A DNA stretch of 64,000 nt from Paenibacillus taichungensis. Lineage in GTDB: Bacteria; Bacillota; Bacilli; Paenibacillales; Paenibacillaceae. The notes under the pieces were generated by a model that was not told where the DNA came from, did no database searches, and worked only from the letters and a program-made list of their open reading frames with translations. Location of the stretch: positions 124,001 through 188,000 of the forward strand of contig NZ_JABMCC010000100.1 of the NCBI RefSeq assembly GCF_013359905.1, read 5' to 3'. This document shows positions 25,889 through 34,100 of the stretch, piece after piece. Made by a program: the position numbers and the translations under genes. Position 1 is the stretch's first letter, and the number at the start of each line of letters is the position of its first letter.

Positions 25889-27346
25889 ATGGAATTGTGG
25901 CTGCCTATGGATTCATACGTGGTTCAACACCGTTACAAATACGAGGCATTGTACCATGCTTTGCGTGACGCCATCCATGCAGGGACGCTGGTTGGAGGCA
26001 CAAGACTGCCTTCCACCCGAGAGCTGGCACGTCAATATGAAATGTCACGCGGCTCCGTGGCCCAGGTATATGACATGCTGCTCGCGGATGGTTATGTGCG
26101 GGCACATAGGGGGAGAGGAACTTTTGTTTCGGACACCTTAACAGCGCAGGAACATGAGGAAGAGGAGGCAATCATTCAACTTTCTCCATGGGGAGAGCGG
26201 GTGAGTACGCTGAATATTCAGAATCAAAAGCAACAACCGTCAGCCCTTGCACCGGAGCAACGAGTCATCAACTTCCATGTACAGCGTATGCCTGCCGAGC
26301 ATTTCCCACAAGCGGAATGGAAAAGTGCGCTGGCCGCCGTTCATCGAAGCGGGTCGCATGAACAAAGTGGTGCTGCCGGAGACCCTGAACTGCGTGAGGC
26401 CATCGCATCACATCTAAGGTGGACACGAGGCATTCAGGCTGAGGCATCACAGATCGTGCTGTTTAGTGGTTCCATGCAGGGCATCACTTTGCTGGCGCAG
26501 CTGCTTATTCCTGAGGGGGCCGCTGTCGTATTGGAAAATCCGGGATATCAGGGAATCGCTCATGCCGTTAGGTCCTGCGGAGGAAAGATTATTCCAGCGG
26601 AAGTAGATACCGGAGGGATTGTTCCGCAGTCCTGGGAAGCACAGACGTTATTTGTGACACCAACCCGCCAGTTTCCTACAGGGGCTGTCCTTGGCTTGGA
26701 TAGACGGAGAGCCATACTTGAATGGGCCTCCGAGCGAAATGCCGTCATTATTGAAGATGATTATGATAGTGAATTTCGCTGGGGAGGTAGGCCGATTGAA
26801 CCGCTCAAAGTACTCGATCGTGAACAACGGGTCATCTATGTCGGATCGTTCTCACAAACGATGGTTGCATCCTTCCGGCTTGGTTACGCGGTTCTGCCAC
26901 CCAGTCTGGTGCAGCCACTGGTCGCTGCAAAAGCACTGTATGAACCCGTACCTCCAGCCCTTCTGGAGCAGCGTGCACTTGCGAAGTTTATGGCCCGAGG
27001 AGGGTATTTGCGCCATCTAAGAAGGTTAACCCGTCTCTATGGGGAACGGCATGCTTTTTTTGTCAGTGAGATGAAGCGGGAATTACCGGAACCTTTCATC
27101 ATGCAGCCGGGAGATGCTGGATTGCATATTTATGCTACGTGGAAAGGGGATATCAACAGTTACGAGCGGTTCAAGGCACTGGCTCAGGAAGAAGGTGTCC
27201 TGTTCCGCGATGCGGGGCGTTATCGGCTGACTTCAGGTCATCCGGCTGTGTGTTTTGGCTTTGCACATCTGGAGAAAGGGGAGATTCAAGAGGGGATAAG
27301 AAGAATGCGGTTAGCATGGGAGAAGTGCACATTTTCGTTTCGGTGA
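25889..27346 (+). CDS. MocR/GabR-type regulator lacking the PLP lysine
   Basis: A 485-residue fusion of a GntR winged helix (about residues 13-82, LPSTRELARQYEMSRGSVAQVYDML) and an aminotransferase-like domain (about 125-480). Parts of the PLP pocket are present (SGSMQGI, ENPGYQG, EDDYDSEFR, FRLGY). The residue that should hold PLP in a Schiff base reads Gln323 within GSFSQTM, where the family has Lys (SFSKT). It may sense PLP non-covalently or another ligand. The start at MELWLPMD follows AAAGAGGTG. It is divergent from the PNPOx-fold gene, its likely target. Confidence 0.88.
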   Translation: MELWLPMDSYVVQHRYKYEALYHALRDAIHAGTLVGGTRLPSTRELARQYEMSRGSVAQVYDMLLADGYVRAHRGRGTFVSDTLTAQEHEEEEAIIQLSPWGERVSTLNIQNQKQQPSALAPEQRVINFHVQRMPAEHFPQAEWKSALAAVHRSGSHEQSGAAGDPELREAIASHLRWTRGIQAEASQIVLFSGSMQGITLLAQLLIPEGAAVVLENPGYQGIAHAVRSCGGKIIPAEVDTGGIVPQSWEAQTLFVTPTRQFPTGAVLGLDRRRAILEWASERNAVIIEDDYDSEFRWGGRPIEPLKVLDREQRVIYVGSFSQTMVASFRLGYAVLPPSLVQPLVAAKALYEPVPPALLEQRALAKFMARGGYLRHLRRLTRLYGERHAFFVSEMKRELPEPFIMQPGDAGLHIYATWKGDINSYERFKALAQEEGVLFRDAGRYRLTSGHPAVCFGFAHLEKGEIQEGIRRMRLAWEKCTFSFR

Positions 27347-27470
27347 ATTCCGCTGTATAATGGGATAAGGCGTTTCGCTCCAGCAGGAGCAGAAATTATA
27401 TATAAACACATATCTCATCATTTTTGATGCAGTATGCAAAAGAGATTAACTTTCAAGGGGGAGTGGCGAC

Positions 27471-28256
27471 ATGCTGCAGGCATCGCCGTCATCTTTTGTT
27501 ATTTTGCCCGCCGTCGCCAAAATTGTCTGCGAACCGGGATGGAAGTGGCAGAAGCGGGAAAAACCGATGCAAAACTATGACTTATTTTATGTATGGAGTG
27601 GTGAAGGGACCGTTGTGCTGAATGACCGGTCGTATGAAGTTGGCAAGGGTAGTTGTTTTCTGTTCAGGCCAGGCGATCATCCTACTGCAACACATAATAA
27701 GCAAAAACCGTTGGTACTTACGTATATTCATTTTGATGTAGATATACCCGTTAATGATGTTCCCCAGTCCTATCGTGAGGTACTGGAAACGGTGGAATTC
27801 GAGCATTTGCTGGCTCGGTATGTAAGACTGTTTCTATCCGATGTATATGGGCGGGATGAGGAGAGCCGACTGATTCTGAAACAGCTGATGATTCATTTGC
27901 TGCGCGCGGACACGGAATCTCCTGTGGAGAAAAAGGTGAGCAACCAGTTGTCTGATGTCATCCAGGAGGTTGCTAACTATGTACGTCAGCATCCGGGGAT
28001 AACACATCGCGTGGAAGACCTCGCGGCAAGGGCTGGATTATCGCCTCGATACTTCTCGATTAAGTTCAAGGAATTGATTGGTTCGTCCGTGCAATCCTAT
28101 ATCATTCGCATGCGCATTGAGCGGGCCGAGCATCTGTTGGTGCACACTGGCATGAATGTGACCGAAGTGGCAGATGCCCTTGGGTACCGCGATATCTTTT
28201 TCTTCAGTCGTCAGTTCAAGCAGTACACCGGCAAAAGTCCGTCCGAGATTCGATAG
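27471..28256 (+). CDS. AraC-family transcriptional regulator
   Basis: A 261-residue protein with an N-terminal cupin-type sensing domain (about residues 15-90, DLFYVWSGEGTV, FRPGDHPTA) and a C-terminal AraC DNA-binding domain with two helix-turn-helix units. The second ends in VADALGYRDIFFFSRQFKQYTG. Such proteins often sense sugars or siderophores. Nearby genes do not show the target. The ATG follows AAGGGGGAG. Confidence 0.87.
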   Translation: MLQASPSSFVILPAVAKIVCEPGWKWQKREKPMQNYDLFYVWSGEGTVVLNDRSYEVGKGSCFLFRPGDHPTATHNKQKPLVLTYIHFDVDIPVNDVPQSYREVLETVEFEHLLARYVRLFLSDVYGRDEESRLILKQLMIHLLRADTESPVEKKVSNQLSDVIQEVANYVRQHPGITHRVEDLAARAGLSPRYFSIKFKELIGSSVQSYIIRMRIERAEHLLVHTGMNVTEVADALGYRDIFFFSRQFKQYTGKSPSEIR

Positions 28257-28348
28257 GACTTCTCTCTGACCGGAAGAATATGGCAACGTTTCAAAGCTGG
28301 AAAGCAGGGGTAAGTATGTAGCATTCCAGACGAAAGGGGGAACTTGTG

Positions 28349-28465
28349 ATGAACGGAAAACGTCGGGTCCGCAACCGGGGATGCTCTATTAAGGGCTTTA
28401 ATATTTTCCGGAACCGCCTGCGCCGCTCCAAACCGGCAGAGGAAATGCAGGACGTATGGTTTTAA
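28349..28465 (+). CDS. Small basic protein of unknown function
   Basis: A 38-residue frame with ATG preceded by AAAGGGGGA at good spacing. The protein is rich in Arg and Lys at the start (NGKRRVRNRG) and in the middle (FRNRLRRSKP), with an acidic C-terminal end (EEMQDVWF). No transmembrane segment is seen. I do not recognise it. The strong ribosome site and isolated position argue for a real gene, possibly nucleic-acid binding or spore-associated. Confidence 0.5.
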   Translation: MNGKRRVRNRGCSIKGFNIFRNRLRRSKPAEEMQDVWF

Positions 28466-28589
28466 GGAATGGTCTGAAAACCAATATGACGAAGCTTAGC
28501 TTCGTATTGCATGTATACATGGAATGGGAACGGTAATCATCCTGACTTCTACATAGCTCTGAAGCGGATAATCGAATTCTCTGATTAGC

Positions 28590-28652
28590 AAAAGGTACTC
28601 ATAGCCTGGACACTTTACCCTAAAAAGGTGTTCCGGCTGTGAGTACCTTTTT
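28590..28652 (+). terminator. Strong hairpin terminator
   Basis: AAAAGGTACTCATAGCC pairs with GGCTGTGAGTACC, followed by TTTTT. It serves the small basic gene or the AraC gene upstream. Confidence 0.85.
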
Positions 28653-28696
28653 ATATAGGCCAAAGTTCTGTGTAATCTCTTTCTTTAGATCGGAAA

Positions 28697-28732
28697 TTAA
28701 AAAAGATGACTCCTGTTATTCAGGAATCATCT
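28697..28732 (-). terminator. Terminator of psd
   Basis: On the minus strand GATGATTCCTG-AATAA-CAGGAGTCATC is followed by TTTTTTAATTT, directly after the psd stop. Confidence 0.85.
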
Positions 28733-28741
28733 GCGCATTGC

Positions 28742-29533
28742 TCAATGGATTGGTTTTAACCGACCTAGCAACTCTCCCATTTTGACGGAGTCGCCAGGCT
28801 GCAAGCCTGGTTTCGGTTCGAATGTGCCGCTCTGCGTTAACAGTACGACGGTGGAACCGAATTCAAAATATGCGAGATCATCGCCTTGTGCCCATGAACT
28901 TACATCTGCACCAGCGTACTGTATGCTGCTCACATTCATTGCGCCTACTTTCACGACAGCAACTTCTCCAAAGTCATGAGCAATATACGTAATGAGCCTT
29001 TCGTTGCGACTCAGCACCGATTTCATATGGGTCAGACCAAAATCATTTACAGGATATACCTTGCCCTTAATATGTTCACTCTCAATGCGGCGACCGCTAA
29101 CAGGCGCATGAATGCGATGATAGTCGCGTGGGCTGAGATACAGGACAAAGGCATAACCGTGCTTGTACTTCTCCAGATGTGGCGAGTGGTTTAATAATTC
29201 AGCAAGTGTATAATTTTGTCCCTTAACATTCAGGAGCGTTCCAGCAGATACAGGACCGGCTGCCGTAATTTTGGCATCTACCGGACTGATCAGAGCATGT
29301 TCTGAAAGTTCAAGCGGGCGCATGCCCGGTTTAAGTTTACGGGTAAAGAAATCATTCAAAGAACGATATTCCTTCCAGTCTTTCTCAGCTTCCTGAACAG
29401 GGATGTCGTAGGTCCGGACAAAATAAGGGATAAATGCCTTGCTTCCCCGGCTCTTAGAGAAGGCTCCCACAGTCCGGGAGATCCATTTGCGAGAAGAAAG
29501 CTCGGTCATTAACCGCAACAGCGTTTTTGCCAT
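28742..29533 (-). CDS. psd: Phosphatidylserine decarboxylase
   Basis: A 263-residue proenzyme of the prokaryotic type I family. It converts phosphatidylserine to phosphatidylethanolamine at the membrane. The self-cleavage site that creates the pyruvoyl group is FGST (Ser227). The catalytic Asp86 lies in SPVDAKI and the histidines in DYHRIHAP (139 and 142). The ATG at 29533 follows AAGGGGG; the longer open frame upstream is not used. The upstream neighbour on the same strand is a YheC/YheD spore-coat gene 85 bp away, and the two may be cotranscribed. Confidence 0.93.
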   Translation of the reverse strand: MAKTLLRLMTELSSRKWISRTVGAFSKSRGSKAFIPYFVRTYDIPVQEAEKDWKEYRSLNDFFTRKLKPGMRPLELSEHALISPVDAKITAAGPVSAGTLLNVKGQNYTLAELLNHSPHLEKYKHGYAFVLYLSPRDYHRIHAPVSGRRIESEHIKGKVYPVNDFGLTHMKSVLSRNERLITYIAHDFGEVAVVKVGAMNVSSIQYAGADVSSWAQGDDLAYFEFGSTVVLLTQSGTFEPKPGLQPGDSVKMGELLGRLKPIH

Positions 29534-29618
29534 GAATATCCCCCTTAGGGTTAGTGCGAACTTCAAGGCCGGCAGGACCGGCCGTTCTGCATAATATTGA
29601 CACAGAATGCCCACGAAA

Positions 29619-30749
29619 TCAATATAGGCCACGATCATACGTCTGGGGCTGCCGCGGTATGCGCGAATTCTGCTCCAGAAGCAGACGTCCATAAGCCATC
29701 GGTTGCCGGTAGCTGGCTTTCCAAGTCTCCGTCATTCCGGCCTTCCGGAAACCGTAGCGCTGATCCCTTCCGTTGCATTCGATAAAATAAATCTGGCCCT
29801 TCGCTGTTATCCCCAGATCAAGTCCAAGGTCCGCAAGATGAGGCAGGCTGGAAGCCAGCGTCCGTGCGATTCGGAGCCCGACAGATCGGATTCTGGCCTC
29901 CAGTTCAAGTGCATGCCAATCGGTTGCCTGCAAGTCAAGGGCTTCAGCCAGCGTCATGACTTTGCTACCTTGGGCGATATTGGTAACAAACGTATGAGCC
30001 GGAGCCACCTTAGCGAATATGCCCGTGATCCCCCACAAACCGTCGCTTCCACGCTGCACGGATACCCGCAGATCTACGGGTCTTCCTTCATAACGGACCA
30101 GAGGTATCCGCTCTTCAATGAGATAGGCATGCCGGAAAATACGGCGCAGGGTGGCTGATGGCAGTTGTCCCTTATTCAGTCGAAAGGTGGCCCATCCCTT
30201 GCGTGAAGTCCTTGTCTCACATGTCAGTTTCCACTGACCATCCTTTTCAAATATCCGCATAATGCCGTGACCGATGCTTCCGCTGCAAGGCTTGATCACC
30301 AGATCATCGTAATTTTCCATCATATATGCCAAAGACTCAGGTGTAGCCTTGACCGCACGGGGGAGGTGCTGCCTGAGACCGGGGTCCTGATAAAGCATCT
30401 CGTGAATGTGGTCTTTGCGGTATCGATTGCGTACATTGTATACCTGTATGCCCTGCAACAATAGTTTGGTTACCTGATGCTGCTCCGAACGGCGAAGCTG
30501 GAGAGCCCGGTTATGAATAACGGAGGGCAAGGGCATTCTTTGACGAACGTATATGCCCTCTTTTTTTACATAAGCAATACAGGTTTTGGTATCCGCATCC
30601 ACGTCCTCCAGCCGCAAAAAACAAGGGGTTAATCCATAACAGGCCGCTGCCTGTTCAACATTCGCAAGTGATTCCTGACCTGTCCTCCCAGCTGGTATCC
30701 CCCGGTACATGCGTGAATCGAACATAATACCGATCGTTTCTTGTAGCAT
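29619..30749 (-). CDS. YheC/YheD-family ATP-grasp protein, spore-coat associated
   Basis: A 376-residue ATP-grasp protein. The opening IGIMFDSRMYRG and the block DDLVIKPCSGSIGHGI (ATP-grasp lysine and glycine loop) are visible, as is the late DLGLDLGITAKGQIYFIECNGRDQRYG metal site. YheC and YheD are endospore coat-associated proteins in B. subtilis whose ligase reaction is unknown. Residues before about 110 are a specific N-terminal domain. The start follows GAAGGAGG. It is divergent from the giant repeat-protein gene, which supports a sporulation context. Confidence 0.85.
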   Translation of the reverse strand: MLQETIGIMFDSRMYRGIPAGRTGQESLANVEQAAACYGLTPCFLRLEDVDADTKTCIAYVKKEGIYVRQRMPLPSVIHNRALQLRRSEQHQVTKLLLQGIQVYNVRNRYRKDHIHEMLYQDPGLRQHLPRAVKATPESLAYMMENYDDLVIKPCSGSIGHGIMRIFEKDGQWKLTCETRTSRKGWATFRLNKGQLPSATLRRIFRHAYLIEERIPLVRYEGRPVDLRVSVQRGSDGLWGITGIFAKVAPAHTFVTNIAQGSKVMTLAEALDLQATDWHALELEARIRSVGLRIARTLASSLPHLADLGLDLGITAKGQIYFIECNGRDQRYGFRKAGMTETWKASYRQPMAYGRLLLEQNSRIPRQPQTYDRGLY

Positions 30750-31143
30750 GACCGTTCCTCCTTCAATGTTATCGCGACCATGGATCGTCCATCCATGGAA
30801 TGCCGGCCTGTCACCGCATGGTTGGACATCACGATAACGCAGACCGGATTCATGATGCTTCGATATGCATCAACGAGTTCTCCTAGCAGCTCCTTTGCAT
30901 CATATGGATTTATGCAAATGGCTTACAGGATATCGTATGACATCTCGGGAGCAGGGGCGTGGACAGCCGCCTTACATAAGTGAACGGGTACAGCCTATTT
31001 CAGTAGGGACAGCTCAATCATTCATGCCTTGAAGCTTGTGCGGCGATGAAATGTAACCCACTAAAGTCAGGAATTACAGTGGCAGATGCCCATACTGACG
31101 CATATGATGCCGGAGACGAACGTTAGAGGAAGGAGCTAGCTGC
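30750..31143. other. Divergent promoter region between yheC/D-like gene and giant repeat gene
   Basis: No gene with a credible ribosome site is seen. A hairpin TGATGC / GCATCA occurs at about 30853-30874. CATACTGAC and CATATGATG at 31091-31109 are loosely like mother-cell sigma -10 boxes but lack well-placed -35 elements. Confidence 0.4.
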
Positions 31144-34100
31144 ATGAGTAAAAAGGGCAATAAGAAGGTTCCTACGCCAAAACTGCGGCATGTGAGTCCT
31201 AAATTTAAGGAACTGGATCTGACCAATCGACGGTCAGACACAATGGACTCGGGTTTCACTTCGAATAGGGAAGAACGCTTGAATACAAATAAACGAAATT
31301 CGAAGGCCATTCAGGCATCAGAAGAATTCCTATCCGAATCAATGGAGCTACCTGCTTCAACGAACGAGCTGGAAGACCTGGAGATCGTAACCAAATCGAT
31401 CAAGCCGGAACCCGTAGAGTCTGATAGCGAGAAAGTCGTCGAGACGCAAGATATCCTGGAAAAGCAGATTCAGGTTAGCAGCGTGGCTCCGCCTGCTCTG
31501 GAAGAAGAGCAGGACATCAACAAACAGGAGATAATAAGCAAGGACCGGCTGCAGATCCTGAACCAGAACCAGATGCCGGGTCATACCGGACACTACATCT
31601 ACACGGACGACTTGAGTGAATTTGCTGTTACAGAGAGCAAACTGGCTCCTTTCTCTGTGGATGCCTCCAAGCTGAAACCGGATGCGGTCGGCAGTGAAGC
31701 ATTGCAGGATTATGCGGTGACCAGCATTCACATTGCAGACGGGGCCATTGTTTCAGCGAAACTTGCAGAAGCGTCTGTATCTGAGGAGCACCTGATTGAC
31801 GGCTCTGTATCTGGTCACAAAATACGTAATGCTTCTATTGCAGGTGAGAAAATCAGAGATGGCAGTATTACTTCTCAGAAGCTTGGCAACCAGGTCATCG
31901 ATTCGGCCAAAATTGCCGACGGTTCCATCAGCACAAGACATCTCAGCCGCATGCTGGTAACGGAAGAATTAATCAAGAATCATGCCGTAACTGGAGACAA
32001 GATCGCGATTAGCGGCGTGGACACAAGGCATCTCACGGGAGGAGCTGTGAATACTTCCAAACTGGCTGATGATGCAGTGACTACATCCAAAATTCGTGAA
32101 GCTGCTGTCACAGGCAGCAAAATCGAAGAACACTCCATTGAGTCTCACCATATTCAGGCAGGTGCTGTTAAACAGACACATCTGGCAGAAGGGTCTGTCG
32201 GTCGTTCACAACTATTAAATGGCAGTATTGGAAGTGACCAGATAGAGGATGGATCCATACAAACAAGACATTTAGCTGAGGGTTCATTAAGTGGAAGACA
32301 TCTACTGGACGGTTCAATTGGTTCAAGCCAGATTCGAGCTCATTCCGTTGGCAAGGAGCAGATTGGCAATGGAGAAGTGGGCAGTGAGCATTTGACAGAA
32401 GGTGCAGTAACCAGCAGCAAACTTGCAGACCAGTCTGTTGGAACAGCAAAGTTGCTGGAGCAGTCCATTACGGCATCCAAGATCTCTGATCAGAGCGTCA
32501 TTTCTTCCAAAATTGCGGATGAAGCCATACATGGTAAACATCTTGCCAAAGGGTCCATTCGTGCGGAACACATTGCGAATCGGGGAATTACGCCGGTACA
32601 TGTGGACAATTCCGCAATTCACTCCATTCACATTGCAAGTGGAAGCATCGAGGCAACTCATCTATCTACCGGAAGTGTGTCCGGAGATGCTCTTGCAGAC
32701 GACGTGGTGTCTGAGCGGCATCTTGCAGAGTCGGCCGTGGGTACGTATGAATTGCAGGATGCTGCCGTTACAGACGTTAAACTCGCGGATGGAAGTGTGA
32801 CAACAGAAAAGCTTGGAACGGCATCGGTGAGTAGCAGAGCGCTTGCCCCGGGAAGTGTTATATCCTCGCATCTTGCGAGTGGTGGAGTCACAGGGACACA
32901 TTTGGCTCCAGGCAGCGTGGGTTCCGAGGCCCTGAGACCTTATGCAGTGAAATCGGAACACCTGACAGAACATGCCGTAGGTGTACCTCATCTTCAGCCG
33001 GGCAGTGTTGAAACGGATGCGATTGCACGGGCCGCGGTCACAACAGATAAATTGGCTATTGATAGTGTAACTTCAGCCCAGCTGGCTGGCGGGTCCATTT
33101 TTCCGCCTCATCTAACAGATCATGCGGTTACCTCCCCCAAGCTTTCACCAGAGAGTGTTGCCACAGATAAACTGGCGGATTTTGCTGTCACGTCAGCTAA
33201 ACTGGCAGACGGCAGCGTGACTTCTTCCAAGATTATGGCAGAGAGCATTAACGCCAAACATATTCCATCAGGAACCATTCGCGGATATCACCTGAAGCAG
33301 CATGCCGTTTCCCTGGAACATTTGTCGGAAGAAATACGCTCGCCGGAATTATTCGCTGATGGCAGTATTACTGGCAACAAACTTCGGCATGGCTCCATAA
33401 GTGCGGACCATTTGACAGCAGACTCGGTATCCGGAACAGAACTACAACAGGCCGCTGTAGGTAGCGAGCACTTGCAGCCATCCGTTGTACAATCCGTCCA
33501 TCTGGCTGAAGGTAGCGTGAAATCTGACCATTTGGGAACTCAAGTAGTGAGCTCACAGCATCTGAAGGCAGACATCATTCATGAGGAGCATATTGCTGAA
33601 CAGGTGGTCACATCGCATCACTTGGCACCTGGATCTGTTGAAACAGACCATCTGGCACCTTTATCCATTACAGCGGCTCATCTTCAGCCAGGTTTGATTA
33701 GTGGTTTGCATCTTCAGGCAGAGTCGACAAGTGCTGTTCACCTGCAGCAAGGAGCTGTGCATTCCCGTCATATTCAAGATGGTGAGATTCTTCCTCATCA
33801 TATCCATGAACGCAGCATCGGAACGTCTCATCTGGAAGAAGAAGCGGTAAGTACGATTATTTTGCAGGATGAATCTGTAACACGCTCCAAACTAGCAACG
33901 GGTAGTGTGGATGGCAGCAAATTAGCCGCTGGAACCGTATCGGCTACTCACATTGCCAATGAAAGTGTGCAAACCCGTCATATCCAAGAAGGAGCAATCC
34001 TTGCTGATCATATTCAAGAGGGCAGTATTGGCTCAGTTCATCTGGATGAGGAGTCTGTAAGTGCGGTTCATTTGCAAAATGGATCTGTAACCAGTGCTAA

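Noticed and set aside
30780..30983. Plus-strand 67-codon frame between the YheC/D-like gene and the repeat gene
   Set aside because: No ribosome site, lies in a divergent promoter region and has no family resemblance.
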